The notes: generated by a model not told the origin, from the letters alone. DNA of 64,000 nt from Sagittula salina (GCF_017813235.1 NZ_JAGISH010000004.1:270299-334298); one strand, 5' to 3'; positions 7,719-17,180 are shown, counted from the stretch's first letter. Program-made: numbers and translations.

Positions 7719-9089
7719 ATGCTGACCAACGACATGCTGTCCCAGTGGGACCGCGACACCTTCTTCCATCCCTCGACGCACCTCGCTCAGCATGCCCGCG
7801 GCGAAACCCCGTCGCGCGTGATCGCGGGCGGCAAGGGCTGCCATATCCAGGACCGCGACGGGAACCGGATGCTCGATGCCTTTGCCGGTCTTTACTGCGT
7901 GAACGTGGGCTATGGCCGCCCCGAGATCGCCGAGGCCATCGCCGAGCAGGCCCGCGAGCTGGCCTATTACCACGCCTATGTGGGCCACGGCACGGAAGCG
8001 TCGATCACGCTGGCGAAAATGGTGCTGGATCGCGCGCCCTCGCATATGTCGAAGGTATACTTCGGCCTCTCCGGGTCCGACGCCAACGAGACCAACGTCA
8101 AGCTCGTGTGGTACTACAACAACATTCTCGGACGCCCCGAGAAGAAAAAGATCATCTCCCGCTGGCGCGGCTATCACGGGTCGGGCCTGATGACCGGGTC
8201 TCTGACGGGGCTTGAACTGTTTCACAAGAAGTTCGACCTGCCGCTGTCTCAGGTCATCCACACGGAGGCACCGTATTACTACCGCCGCCCGGATACCGCG
8301 ATGTCGGAGGCGCAGTTCGTTGCGCATTGCGCGGCGGAACTGGAGGCGCTGATCGACCGCGAGGGCGCCGACACCATCGCCGCCTTCATCGGGGAACCGG
8401 TTCTGGGTACGGGCGGCATCGTGCCGCCACCCGCCGGATACTGGGAGGCGATCCAGGCGGTGCTGGAAAAGCACGACATCCTGCTGATCGCGGACGAGGT
8501 GGTGACGGGCTTCGGCCGTCTCGGATCGATGTTCGGCTCCGATCACTACGGGTTGAAACCCGACCTCATCACCATCGCCAAGGGTCTGACATCCGCCTAT
8601 GCGCCGCTGTCGGGGTCGATCGTATCGGAGAAGATGTGGAAGGTGCTGGAGCAGGGCACCGACGAAAACGGCCCCATCGGCCACGGCTGGACCTATTCGG
8701 CACACCCGATCGGGGCCGCCGCCGGGGTGGCGAACCTCAAGCTGATCGACGATCTTGGCCTGATCGACAACGCGGCCACGGTCGGCGCGCATCTGCGGGC
8801 CGGGCTGGTCGCCGCGCTGGGGGAGCACGCGCACGTCGGCGATATTCGCGGCGAAGGGATGCTGGCGGCGCTGGAATTCGTCGAGGACCGCGAAGGCCGC
8901 GCTTTCTTTGATCCGGCGCGCAAGGCCGGGCCGCAGATCGCGGCGGCGCTGGCGTCGAAGGGCGTTATCGCGCGGGCCATGCCGCAGGGCGATATCCTCG
9001 GTTTCGCCCCGCCCTTCTGCCTGACCAGGGCCGAGGCCGAGGAGATCGCGGAAAAGACCGCTGCCGCGGTGCGCGAGGTGCTGGGCTGA
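7719..9089 (+). CDS. Class-III PLP-dependent aminotransferase (omega-aminotransferase type)
   Basis: A 456-residue fold-type I aminotransferase. Visible motifs are GLSGSDANETNVKL (phosphate-binding loop), IISRWRGYHGSG, AAFIGEPVLGTGGIVPPP, LLIADEVVTGFGR (Asp that contacts the pyridine nitrogen) and ITIAKGLTSAYAPLSG with the Schiff-base lysine at about residue 288. Start 7719 follows CAGGAGG. The family converts omega-amino compounds such as putrescine, beta-alanine or taurine to aldehydes using pyruvate or 2-oxoglutarate; the true donor cannot be read from sequence. It stands alone, divergent from argE. A 24-base hairpin follows its stop. Confidence 0.85.
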   Translation: MLTNDMLSQWDRDTFFHPSTHLAQHARGETPSRVIAGGKGCHIQDRDGNRMLDAFAGLYCVNVGYGRPEIAEAIAEQARELAYYHAYVGHGTEASITLAKMVLDRAPSHMSKVYFGLSGSDANETNVKLVWYYNNILGRPEKKKIISRWRGYHGSGLMTGSLTGLELFHKKFDLPLSQVIHTEAPYYYRRPDTAMSEAQFVAHCAAELEALIDREGADTIAAFIGEPVLGTGGIVPPPAGYWEAIQAVLEKHDILLIADEVVTGFGRLGSMFGSDHYGLKPDLITIAKGLTSAYAPLSGSIVSEKMWKVLEQGTDENGPIGHGWTYSAHPIGAAAGVANLKLIDDLGLIDNAATVGAHLRAGLVAALGEHAHVGDIRGEGMLAALEFVEDREGRAFFDPARKAGPQIAAALASKGVIARAMPQGDILGFAPPFCLTRAEAEEIAEKTAAAVREVLG

Positions 9090-9420
9090 GACGGGTTTCG
9101 GGTCGGCCTTGCCGGTCCGACCCATGCGGGCCACGCCTGCACTGAGGCGGGGGAAACAAAGGCGGCGCCAATCCCCCGCCGCCCACATTGTGCTGCCGGA
9201 TTTCAGGCCACCGGGGCAAAAGTGTTTTCAGAGGCACCCCGGACACGCCTGCCGGGCACCCTTTCCCGGGTCCCCCTTCAGCGCAAAGCCGCCCGGTCTG
9301 GTGTCCGGCGCAAATGCCCCGCATTCGCGCATGGACAAAGGCACGCGTCTGCTGTAGGTGCGGACCCTTGCCCCCTTTAGCGTGCGCCGCGCACGCCTGC
9401 CCCATGGACCCTGCCCCGAC
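9090..9420. other. Intergenic region with a hairpin after the aminotransferase gene
   Basis: 330 bases without a credible gene. At 9100-9123 GGGTCGG and CCGACCC form an inverted repeat with a short loop, a possible terminator, though there is no T-run after it. The remainder is C-rich leader leading into the helicase gene. The helicase frame is open further upstream to 9358, but those residues do not resemble a helicase N-terminus. Confidence 0.4.
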
Positions 9421-11694
9421 ATGCTGACCCCCCTTCACGAAGCGCTCACCGAGCGCGGCTACACCACGCTGACCGACGTTCAAGAAGCCGTCGCCGCGCC
9501 CGAACTGGCGGAGCGCGACCTGCTGGTTTCCGCCCGCACCGGATCAGGCAAGACGGTGGGCTTCGGCCTTGCCATCGCGCCGACCCTGCTGAAGGACGGT
9601 GCTCTGCCGCCGCCCGCCGCCCCTCTCGCGCTGGTGGTCGCCCCGACACGCGAACTTGCGCTTCAGGTGCAGCGCGAACTGTCGTGGCTTTATGAAAAGA
9701 CCGGCGCCCTCGTCGTGTCCTGCATCGGTGGCATGGACGCCCGCAGCGAACGCCGCGCACTGGAGCGTGGCGCGCATATTGTCGTCGGCACCCCCGGTCG
9801 CCTGCGCGACCACATCGAGCGCGGCGCGCTGGATCTTGCAAGCCTCCGCGCCATCGTTCTGGACGAGGCCGACGAGATGCTCGACCTCGGCTTCAGGGAG
9901 GATCTGGAGTTCATGCTCTCCGAATCGCCCGCGACCCGCCGCACGCTGCTGTTCTCCGCCACCGTGCCGCCCGCCATCGCGCGGCTTGCCGAAAGCTACC
10001 AGCGCGATGCGGAACGCATCACGACGCAGGTCAAGGGCGAACAGCATACCGATATCGAGTATCAGGCCGTGCAATGCACTCCGCAGGATGTAGAGCACGC
10101 CATCATCAACCTGCTGCGGTTCCACGACGCGCCCACGGCTATCGTCTTTGCCAACACCCGCGCCACCGTGGCGCGGCTGACCGCACGACTGGCCAACCGC
10201 GGTTTTGCAGTGGTGTCCCTGTCGGGTGAACTGAGCCAGGACGAACGCAGCCACGCATTGCAGGCGTTGCGCGACGGTCGGGCGAAGGTCTGCGTGGCCA
10301 CCGACGTGGCGGCGCGCGGGATCGATCTGCCGAACCTCGACCTCGTTGTGCACGCCGACCTGCCGTCGAACACCGAGACGCTGACCCACCGCTCGGGCCG
10401 GACGGGCCGCGCCGGGCGCAAGGGCATCTCGGCGCTGATCGCATCCGACCGCGACGTGAAGAAGGCGCAGCGCCTGCTGGGCTGGGCCAAGGTCAAGGCG
10501 ACCTGGACCGTCGCCCCCTCGCCTGAGGAGATCGCCGCGAAGGACGAAGAGCGCCTGCTCGCGTCTCCCGCCTGGACGGAGGCGCTGAGCCCCGAGGAGC
10601 AGGGCTTTGCCGAACGCCTGATCACCGCCTACGCACCGGAGCAGATCGCGGCGGCCTGCCTGCGGATGTACCTGTCGCGGCTGTCGGCGCCGGAGGATCT
10701 GAACGCGCCGGGCACGAAACCCGACCGGGCGGAGCGCGCGCCCTTCGGGCCCTCGAAATGGGTCGCGCTGTCGGCCGGCCGCGATCAGGGGGCGGAGCCG
10801 CGCTGGCTCCTGCCGCTGATCCTGCGGGCGGGCAATCTCGACAAGGCGCAGATCGGGCGCATCCGGGTCGAGGACACCGAAAGTTTTGTCGAAGTGGCGG
10901 AGGCGGCGCTGCCGTCCCTGCTGGCGGCGGTCGACGGGAATGGCATCCTGGAAAAGGACATCACCCTGCGCGCGGTGGCGGGCGAACCGTCGTTCGCCAG
11001 CCGCCCCCGCGACGGGCGTCCCGCCGGCAAGCCCGGGGGAAAACCGGGGGGCAAGCGCTTTGACAAGCGTGACGACCGCCCGCGTCCCGAACGCGCGGAG
11101 CGATCCGAACGTCCGGCGCGTCCCGACCGGGATGAAGCCCCGCGCAAGGACGATCGCCCCCGCTCCGAAGGCTTCAGACCGCAGGGCGGCAAGCCCCGGT
11201 CGGAGGGTTTCAAATCACACAGGAGCGACAAGCCCCGGTCCGAAGGTTTCAAGTCCCGCGACGGTGGCGGCAAACCGAAATCCGAAGGCTTCAAATCCCA
11301 TGGCGGCGCGGGCAAGCCGCGCTCCGAAGGCTTCAAGTCGCACGGCACAGGGGACGACAAACCCCGGTCGGACAAACCCCGGCCTGACAAACCCCGGTCC
11401 GACAAACCCCGGTCTGACAAACCCCGGTCCGACGCCCCTGCCGACAAACGCCCGCGTGGCGCGATGGACCCGTCGAAGCCGCTGGGCAAACGCGCGGGCT
11501 CTGGCGGACCGGGCAAATCCTTTGGCAAGCCGGGAGCGAAACCGGCGGGCAAGCCCTTTGGCAAACCGGGCGGCAAGCCCGGCTTCAAGGGCAAGGCCGG
11601 TGATGGCGGCGAAGGCAGCGGTTTCAAGCCGCGGTTCAACGCCAAGGCAAAGGGCGGCGACGCCACCCCGCGCCGCAAGCCCGGCAAGTCCTGA
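9421..11694 (+). CDS. DEAD-box ATP-dependent RNA helicase with a long repetitive basic tail
   Basis: A 757-residue DEAD-box helicase, probably acting in ribosome assembly or mRNA turnover like DeaD/CsdA. Core motifs in order: SARTGSGKT (I), APTRELALQ (Ia), GTPGRLRDH (Ib), LDEADEML (II), FSATVPP (III), IVFANTR (IV), VATDVAARGIDLPNLD (V) and HRSGRTGRAGRKG (VI). A DeaD-type RNA-binding domain follows (about 460-540). Residues from about 535 to the end are low complexity: repeats of KPRSEGFKSH and DKPRSDKPRP followed by GKPGGKPGFK-type basic/Gly segments, likely disordered and RNA-binding. MLTPLHEAL at 9421 is the natural start. A strong bidirectional terminator follows. Confidence 0.93.
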   Translation: MLTPLHEALTERGYTTLTDVQEAVAAPELAERDLLVSARTGSGKTVGFGLAIAPTLLKDGALPPPAAPLALVVAPTRELALQVQRELSWLYEKTGALVVSCIGGMDARSERRALERGAHIVVGTPGRLRDHIERGALDLASLRAIVLDEADEMLDLGFREDLEFMLSESPATRRTLLFSATVPPAIARLAESYQRDAERITTQVKGEQHTDIEYQAVQCTPQDVEHAIINLLRFHDAPTAIVFANTRATVARLTARLANRGFAVVSLSGELSQDERSHALQALRDGRAKVCVATDVAARGIDLPNLDLVVHADLPSNTETLTHRSGRTGRAGRKGISALIASDRDVKKAQRLLGWAKVKATWTVAPSPEEIAAKDEERLLASPAWTEALSPEEQGFAERLITAYAPEQIAAACLRMYLSRLSAPEDLNAPGTKPDRAERAPFGPSKWVALSAGRDQGAEPRWLLPLILRAGNLDKAQIGRIRVEDTESFVEVAEAALPSLLAAVDGNGILEKDITLRAVAGEPSFASRPRDGRPAGKPGGKPGGKRFDKRDDRPRPERAERSERPARPDRDEAPRKDDRPRSEGFRPQGGKPRSEGFKSHRSDKPRSEGFKSRDGGGKPKSEGFKSHGGAGKPRSEGFKSHGTGDDKPRSDKPRPDKPRSDKPRSDKPRSDAPADKRPRGAMDPSKPLGKRAGSGGPGKSFGKPGAKPAGKPFGKPGGKPGFKGKAGDGGEGSGFKPRFNAKAKGGDATPRRKPGKS
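11176..11440 (+). repeat. In-frame degenerate repeats within the helicase tail
   Basis: The DNA encodes repeated units of the form KPRSEGFKSH (about five, 30-39 bases apart) followed by tandem 15-base units encoding DKPRS or DKPRP. Codon variation between copies (CGGTCG, CGGTCC, CGCTCC) shows divergence after duplication. The repeats are protein-coding; unit spacing and similarity do not suit a CRISPR array. Confidence 0.75.
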
Positions 11695-11713
11695 GCACCC
11701 CCGACACGACCAC

Positions 11714-11738
11714 GAAAGGCCCCCACCTGGGGCCTTTC
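11714..11738. terminator. Bidirectional intrinsic terminator between convergent genes
   Basis: A perfect 10-base stem, GAAAGGCCCC / GGGGCCTTTC, with loop CACCT, lies between the helicase stop (11694) and the Slam-like gene stop (11744), which converge. CCCGTTT follows on the plus strand, and an A/G-rich stretch on the other side provides T residues for the minus direction. Confidence 0.8.
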
Positions 11739-11743
11739 CCGTT

Positions 11744-13099
11744 TCAGAAATCCCGCGTGAAGCGGATATCGAGCGCGTGCTTCGTGGTGTCGTGGAAGGC
11801 CGCGTTCGACCGGTTGCGCTTCGACGTCAGCGAAACCTGCGGCGCAAAGCCCATCACCACGAGGTCGCGCTTCGTCAGCGTCAGCCCCAATTGCAAACGC
11901 TCGTCCCGGCGTGGATCGGGGATGCCGGGATAGGGTGCGTGGTAGGTGCGACGGGCGGCGATTCCTTCGGCATAGGCGGAAACGCCCTTGGGAAACTCGC
12001 GGTAGTAGCCCAGCCCGATCCGCCCCTCGTCAAAGGAAAACCGATCCTGCGCCTTGCGCCCAAAGGAGCCGCCCGCGATGAACCGTACAAAGCTTTCGGG
12101 TCCGGTGAAGCGGTCCAGCTGCACCGGAATATCGAGGTAATCGCCATTGTCTCCGGGGGCGGCGTCGAACTGCTCGTAGCGGTATTCCGCCCCGGTGCGT
12201 AGCCGCCATGCGGCGCCCAGCCGCTGGTCGGTTTCGACGCCCAGCCCCTGATATCGGTAGGTGCGCTGCCCGTCGACCATGGCGCCGCCCTGAAACACCC
12301 GCGCCAGAACGGTTCCGCGCGCGGTCCGCGCCTCTACACCGACCGAACCCTGCCCCGTCAGGTTGCGGCGGGCGATCTCGGGAAAATTTTCCAGCCGCGC
12401 CTCCAGCGCGCCTATGGCGGCAAAGCGCGGGCTGACCTGCTGGCGAAACGCCAGCTGCGCGCCCGATGCGTAGCCCAGCCCCGACATGCGCTGCTGGTTC
12501 TTCGGAATCACCCCCGTCACCGGCCCCAGCGCCACGCTGGAACGGTTGGTGCCATTGTTGATGTTGCTCGACGGCAGCAGCGAGACATAGCCGCGAAAGC
12601 TCAGCGGGCGTTCGGCGTCCAGCGTCCGCAGCAGCGAGGACAACTGTCCGTCCAGCCGGTCATCGACGCCCGAGGCGATCAGGCGTTCGGCCTGCGCCTT
12701 TGCCCCGTCGTGCATTCCCAGGCGCCCCAGCGCCCCGGTCAGCTGCACCCTGACGAGGTCCAGATCGGGCCTCTGCGCGAGGATCATACGGTAGAGGCGC
12801 ACCGCTTCCATGTCGTTGCCCTGCGCCTGCGCGACCAACGCGTCGGTATAGGCCATGCGCACGGCGTGGTCGGGGTGACCGGGCTCATATGCGCGGGCAA
12901 GGCGGCGCGCATCGTCGAAAAGCCCGGCGGCGATCAGGCGACGGACAGCAAGCTGAAGGTCGGCGGCGCTGGCGATCTCGACGACCTGCCCGGTGGAGAT
13001 CCGCGCGGACAGCGCCTGCGCCTGGCCAGTCACCAGGCACAGGGCAGCAGACAACAGGATCCCGATCCAACGAAACCGGGGTCCGGCACACTCGCTCAT
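11744..13099 (-). CDS. Slam-type outer-membrane surface lipoprotein assembly modifier
   Basis: A 451-residue exported protein: signal peptide (about 1-29, IGILLSAALCLVTGQAQA), a TPR-like helical region (about 40-150, with ARRLARAYEPGHPDHAVRMA and LYRMILAQRPDLDLVRVQLT), then a beta-barrel rich in alternating aromatic/polar strands (about 165-451) ending in a terminal Phe (ALDIRFTRDF) typical of BAM-inserted barrels. TPR plus DUF560-type barrel is the layout of Slam proteins, which move lipoproteins to the cell surface. The start overlaps the stop of the upstream lipoprotein gene by four bases (ATGA), so the neighbour is very likely its client. Assignment is by architecture and context. Confidence 0.75.
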   Translation of the reverse strand: MSECAGPRFRWIGILLSAALCLVTGQAQALSARISTGQVVEIASAADLQLAVRRLIAAGLFDDARRLARAYEPGHPDHAVRMAYTDALVAQAQGNDMEAVRLYRMILAQRPDLDLVRVQLTGALGRLGMHDGAKAQAERLIASGVDDRLDGQLSSLLRTLDAERPLSFRGYVSLLPSSNINNGTNRSSVALGPVTGVIPKNQQRMSGLGYASGAQLAFRQQVSPRFAAIGALEARLENFPEIARRNLTGQGSVGVEARTARGTVLARVFQGGAMVDGQRTYRYQGLGVETDQRLGAAWRLRTGAEYRYEQFDAAPGDNGDYLDIPVQLDRFTGPESFVRFIAGGSFGRKAQDRFSFDEGRIGLGYYREFPKGVSAYAEGIAARRTYHAPYPGIPDPRRDERLQLGLTLTKRDLVVMGFAPQVSLTSKRNRSNAAFHDTTKHALDIRFTRDF

Positions 13100-14226
13100 G
13101 GCTGTTTGTCACCGATGAAGACCGCTGTGGTGGCCGCCTGTTCGCCCTGGATGCGTCCCGTGATCAGCGCGGTTCCCGCGGCCGCCTGCTGGTTCGCCCC
13201 CATGAAGGAGCCGAAGAAATTCGACTGGGCTCCCGATTCGTAGATCGCGGCGCCGGTGTTGTTGACCAGGCTCGCCGTGCCGCCGTTGAAGTCGCCGCCG
13301 GAGATGCTGGCCCCGGAAAGCACGACCGCGGAATTTCCATCGACGAAATCCGCGCCACCGGTGCGGCCGGCCCCGGAGATCCGGCCATTGACCTGCCCGG
13401 TGTCGAAATTCGCCGTAAGTTCGACATCGCCACGCACGCGGGCATCGTAATCCTGGTTGGTGGTGGCCGAATTGCTCACCCCACGCACGGTGGACACCAG
13501 CGCCCCGCCGGTCCGCCGGTAGGTCGCGGTTCCCGATGCCTGTACCGCACTGGTGGGCGTGAAGGTGCCGCCGTAGAAGACCCCCGTGGTCGACTGCCCG
13601 CCGAAGGCGTTCAACGTGCCGACGCCCAGCTCGACGATAAAGAAGTCGTCGTCACCGTCATTGTCGAGGTCGTCGGTGATCAGCGAAAAACTGTCCCCCG
13701 CAGTGGAGGCGCTGCCGGGCGCTGCGCCGAACTGCGCGATACCGAAGCCGCTGGTACCGGAGCCATTGGCCACACCGGGCTTGCCGCTGACATTTAGCGA
13801 CCCGGTGCCCGTCGCACTGACCGGCAGGCCGCCCGCTATGGACGTCAGGGTGACATTTTGCAGATCGACCACGGCGGTCGTCGCCGTGGTGGACTGGTTC
13901 GCCCCGGTGTGCAGATAGGCGTAGGTCGCCGTCTCATGAATCGCGGGTGCGCCCGGTACGGGCAGCGCGGATTGCACCACCTTGTCGTTCTGGATCACGA
14001 CGCCCTTGAGGCTGGCGGTGCCGGTAAAGCCCGCCCCCGCCGTGGTGCCACCGCCGCTGGTGGTGCTGGAGGCGACGGTCGGCGGCGTGCTACCGGAACT
14101 GCCGCCCGACGAGACGACTCCCGAAGTACCACCGCCGGACCCGCCGCCCCCGCTGGACAATTGCAATAGATCGCACCCGGCCAGCGCGAGCCCACTCACG
14201 ATCAGAAGCGTGCTGGAAACTTTCAT
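13096..14226 (-). CDS. Surface lipoprotein, TbpB-like barrel, probable Slam client
   Basis: A 376-residue lipoprotein with lipobox LALAGC (Cys18) followed by a Gly/Ser linker of about 45 residues, suited to tethering a domain away from the membrane. The rest is beta-rich with many Gly, Ser and Thr; LITDDLDNDGDDDFF (Asp-rich) could bind metal. Near the C-terminus SNFFGSFMGANQQAAAGTAL resembles the F-G-x-x-A...G pattern of transferrin-binding-protein barrels, the common Slam substrates. Start 14226 is preceded by GGGGAT at about eight bases. It is co-transcribed with the Slam gene and divergent from a two-component system. The ligand is unknown; haem or iron-protein binding is a guess from the family. 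Confidence 0.68.
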   Translation of the reverse strand: MKVSSTLLIVSGLALAGCDLLQLSSGGGGSGGGTSGVVSSGGSSGSTPPTVASSTTSGGGTTAGAGFTGTASLKGVVIQNDKVVQSALPVPGAPAIHETATYAYLHTGANQSTTATTAVVDLQNVTLTSIAGGLPVSATGTGSLNVSGKPGVANGSGTSGFGIAQFGAAPGSASTAGDSFSLITDDLDNDGDDDFFIVELGVGTLNAFGGQSTTGVFYGGTFTPTSAVQASGTATYRRTGGALVSTVRGVSNSATTNQDYDARVRGDVELTANFDTGQVNGRISGAGRTGGADFVDGNSAVVLSGASISGGDFNGGTASLVNNTGAAIYESGAQSNFFGSFMGANQQAAAGTALITGRIQGEQAATTAVFIGDKQP

Positions 14227-14310
14227 CTTTTCAATCCCCGATGGTAAAGTAAGCGCCGTTCGCGGTGGCGCGCCGATCAACCCGGCCCTCAAATGCCTAC
14301 GCCTTTCCGG

Positions 14311-14326
14311 GGGGATAGCTATCCCC
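14311..14326. promoter_or_regulatory. Perfect 16-base palindrome in a divergent promoter region
   Basis: GGGGATAGCTATCCCC lies between the divergent lipoprotein (start 14226) and histidine kinase (start 14396) genes. A perfect dyad here suits a dimeric regulator such as the adjacent NarL-type response regulator, but nothing in the sequence proves which protein binds. It could also form a short hairpin in the kinase leader. Confidence 0.5.
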
Positions 14327-14395
14327 TGTTCAAGGGGGGTCACAGGCGGGGCGGGACATGGTAGATTTCAGTCAATTGATTTTCAGGATCCATCC

Positions 14396-16468
14396 ATGAC
14401 TCCGCGCCGCGTGTTGTTTCTGTCGGTGGCGATCGCGCTGGCCATGTGCTGGTCGGCCATGTCTGCCCTGCTTGGGCGCCCCTATGCGCCCCTGCCGCCC
14501 GGTGCTGTCCCGGTGGCGGTCAGCGCCGATTCACTGCGGCTCGATATCAACGCGCCCATCGATCTTGTGGAGGAACCGGACAAGCTGCCGGACTATCCCG
14601 CCTTCAACACGTTCCTCGATCGCCAGCAGGCCCTGTCGGAGGCGCTCGGCCACCCTTCGGCGCGGGTGGCATGGTTGCGAGGCGACGAGGCGGGCGTGGC
14701 AGAGGTGCAGCCGCGTGGGCTGACTGACCTGCCACCGGTGTTCCACTTCCAGCTTTTGGTGGGTGTCTTCGGCCTGATGGTCGGCGGCTGGCTCGTGGCG
14801 CTCAGGCCGCGCGACCCGGCGGTGCTGCTGTTTGGCGTGACCGGTATCAGCCTCGCGCTCGCCAGTACGACGGCGGCGGTCTATTCCGGGCGCCAGATCG
14901 CCCTGCCCGCAGAGACCTTCCGGCTCCTGTCGGGCTTGAACCACATCGGGGCGACGTGGTTCGGGGTGGGGCTGATCGGCATGTTCCTGCTTTACCCGAA
15001 ACGGCTGGTCCGCCCGGCCTGGATCCTTTTGCCGGCCGTGCTGGTGGCGCTCGGCAACCTCCTGCACCTGAACCAGTTCACGCCGCTGCCGCTGGCCAAC
15101 CCGATGGTCGCGGTGGAGGCGCTGGTGGCCCTCGCGCTGGCGGTCGCACAGTGGCGCCTGTCGCGCCGGATGCCGCTGGACAGGGCGGGGCTGAAGTACC
15201 TGCTGATGGCGACGCTGATCGGGGTGGCGGGCTTTGTCGGGCTGTCGGTGATGCCCACGCTAATGGGCAGTTTCGCACCGGTGAGCCAAGGCTACGCTTT
15301 CGGCGCCTTCCTCGCCATGTACGCGGGCATCGCGCTGGGGCTGGCGCGCTACCGGCTGTTCGACCTCGACCGCTATGCCTTCCGGGTGTGGCTCTGGCTC
15401 GGGGCGGGGCTGATGATCGTGGCGCTTGACGCGGCGCTCCTGCTGGTGCTGCGCGATCAGCCTCTGAGTTCCTTCGGGCTGGCGCTCCTGCTCGGCAGTT
15501 TCCTTTACTTCCCGCTGCGGCAGGCTCTGGTCACGCGCGTGATGTCCTCGCGGCAGGTGACGCTGCAGGGGCAGATGCCCGACATCCTCGCCGCCGCGCT
15601 GGAGCGTGACGATGCCCGTCGTGCGCGCGCATGGGACGCGCTGCTGCGGCGGCTCTGGGCGCCGCTGACCATCGCCCCGGGGGACACCGTGGACGGGCCG
15701 CGCCTGCTCGACCACGGGATGGCTCTGGCGCTGCCCGACGCCTGCGGCTGCGGCACACGCCGGCTGGGCCATGCCAGCGCCGGGCGGAGGCTGTTCAACG
15801 CCGACGATGTGGCGGTGGCGGCGACGCTCTGCGACCTGGTGGCCATGATCCGGCAAAGCTCGGAAGCCTTCGAGCAGGGCGTCACCACCGAGCGCGACCG
15901 CATCGCTCGCGACGTTCATGACAATATCGGCGCCCAGCTCCTGAGTGCGCTGCATGCCCGCGAGGCGGAGCGCAAGAACGAACTCCTGCGGGAGGCGCTG
16001 ACCGACCTGCGTGGCATCATCGACGCCGATTTCACCGGCACATTCGTGCTGGCCGACCTGATGGCCGACCTGCGCGGCGAGACACTGGACCGGCTGGCCA
16101 ACTCCGGCATTGCGCTGACCTGGCCGCCGATGGCGCTCCCGGAGGAGGAGGTGTCTCTTCAACTTGCCACCACGATCCGCGCCATCGTGCGCGAAGCGGT
16201 GAGCAATGCCATCCGTCACTCCGGCTGCCGCATGGTCACGATATCCCCGCGGGCGGATCGCGGTACGCTGCGGCTGACACTGTCGGACGATGGCCGCGCA
16301 ACGGGCAGCGGGCGGGCAGGCAACGGGCTGGAGAACATGCGCACCCGCGTGCGCGCGTTGAAGGGCACGCTGCTGGTGCGCACCGGGGGCGAGAGCCGGG
16401 ACGACAGCGGCGTTACCATAGAGGTGGCTCTCCCCTTGATCGAGACTGCTGACGGAAAGGCCGCCTGA
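14396..16468 (+). CDS. Membrane histidine kinase of the NarL/HisKA_3 class
   Basis: A 690-residue sensor kinase. A first hydrophobic helix (RRVLFLSVAIALAMCWSAM) precedes an extracytoplasmic segment of about 90 residues, then six or more membrane helices (about 115-380). The phosphoacceptor helix is ERDRIARDVHDNIGAQLLS with His508. The ATPase domain shows IVREAVSNAIRHSG (N-box), LSDDGRATGSGRAGNGLENM (G-boxes) and ends near PLIETADGKAA. The 7TM-like sensor plus HisKA_3 layout resembles kinases that monitor membrane signals. The stop overlaps the response-regulator start (TGATG), so they form one operon. The signal is unknown; the divergent lipoprotein/Slam pair and the downstream DyP operon are candidate targets. 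Confidence 0.88.
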   Translation: MTPRRVLFLSVAIALAMCWSAMSALLGRPYAPLPPGAVPVAVSADSLRLDINAPIDLVEEPDKLPDYPAFNTFLDRQQALSEALGHPSARVAWLRGDEAGVAEVQPRGLTDLPPVFHFQLLVGVFGLMVGGWLVALRPRDPAVLLFGVTGISLALASTTAAVYSGRQIALPAETFRLLSGLNHIGATWFGVGLIGMFLLYPKRLVRPAWILLPAVLVALGNLLHLNQFTPLPLANPMVAVEALVALALAVAQWRLSRRMPLDRAGLKYLLMATLIGVAGFVGLSVMPTLMGSFAPVSQGYAFGAFLAMYAGIALGLARYRLFDLDRYAFRVWLWLGAGLMIVALDAALLLVLRDQPLSSFGLALLLGSFLYFPLRQALVTRVMSSRQVTLQGQMPDILAAALERDDARRARAWDALLRRLWAPLTIAPGDTVDGPRLLDHGMALALPDACGCGTRRLGHASAGRRLFNADDVAVAATLCDLVAMIRQSSEAFEQGVTTERDRIARDVHDNIGAQLLSALHAREAERKNELLREALTDLRGIIDADFTGTFVLADLMADLRGETLDRLANSGIALTWPPMALPEEEVSLQLATTIRAIVREAVSNAIRHSGCRMVTISPRADRGTLRLTLSDDGRATGSGRAGNGLENMRTRVRALKGTLLVRTGGESRDDSGVTIEVALPLIETADGKAA

Positions 16469-17109
16469 TGCGCTCAGTCCTGATTCTCGAGGACAACGCG
16501 GAGACGCGGCTCTGGATGGAGGAAATCGTGGCGCGGGTCTTCCCGCAGGCCACCGTGGCCACCGCCGCGCTGGTCGCCGACGCCAAGGCGCTGGCCCGCA
16601 CGCAGGTCTTCGACCTTGCGCTGGTCGATCTCAGCCTGCCCGACGGTGAGGGGCTGGAACTGATCCGCCTGCTTTCGAAGGACAGCCCCGAGACGCAGGC
16701 GGTGGTGACGACAATCATGGGTTCGGACGCGGCCGTGGTCTCCGCGCTTTCGGCGGGCGCCGCCGGTTACCTGCTGAAGACCGAGGACGCCGAGGCTGTC
16801 GCCCGCCACCTGTCGCAGGTGGCCTACGGCATTCCGGCGCTGTCGCCGGCGATCGCCCGGCGAATCATGAAGCACTTCAGCTACACCGGACCGGTGGCGG
16901 ACGCCCCCGAAGGGTTGACCCAGCGCGAAACGGAAGCGCTTCGGCTGATCGCGCAGGGCCTGCGCGTCTCGGAAGTGGCAAGCGAGATGGGCATCGCGGA
17001 ATCCACCGTCTCGACCTACATCAAGTCGATCTATCGCAAACTCGGTATTTCCAACCGAGCGGAGGCGACCTTTGAAGCGACGCGGCTGGGGCTGATGGGC
17101 CGGGAGTGA
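16468..17109 (+). CDS. NarL/FixJ-family response regulator
   Basis: A 213-residue regulator: receiver domain (1-120) with acidic pocket Glu8-Asp9, phosphoacceptor Asp54 in ALVDLSLPDG, Thr81/82 and Lys104 in GYLLKTED; then a LuxR-type HTH (about 148-210) with LTQRETEALRLIAQGLRVSE and ESTVSTYIKSIYRKLGISN. All phosphotransfer residues are present. It starts one base inside the kinase stop. Candidate binding sites are the palindrome at 14311 and the dyad at 17181; both are inference. Confidence 0.92.
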   Translation: MRSVLILEDNAETRLWMEEIVARVFPQATVATAALVADAKALARTQVFDLALVDLSLPDGEGLELIRLLSKDSPETQAVVTTIMGSDAAVVSALSAGAAGYLLKTEDAEAVARHLSQVAYGIPALSPAIARRIMKHFSYTGPVADAPEGLTQRETEALRLIAQGLRVSEVASEMGIAESTVSTYIKSIYRKLGISNRAEATFEATRLGLMGRE

Positions 17110-17180
17110 CGCCGCCGCCAGAAGACCCAAAGTCCTTGGGCGCCCGACGAAATCAACTATTGCGCGAACCCGGACCCGTG

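Noticed and set aside
7704..9188. 494-residue minus-strand open frame
   Set aside because: Antisense shadow of the aminotransferase.
11176..11440. CRISPR-like repeated spacing
   Set aside because: Units are in frame, divergent and protein-coding within the helicase tail; no constant repeats with unique spacers.
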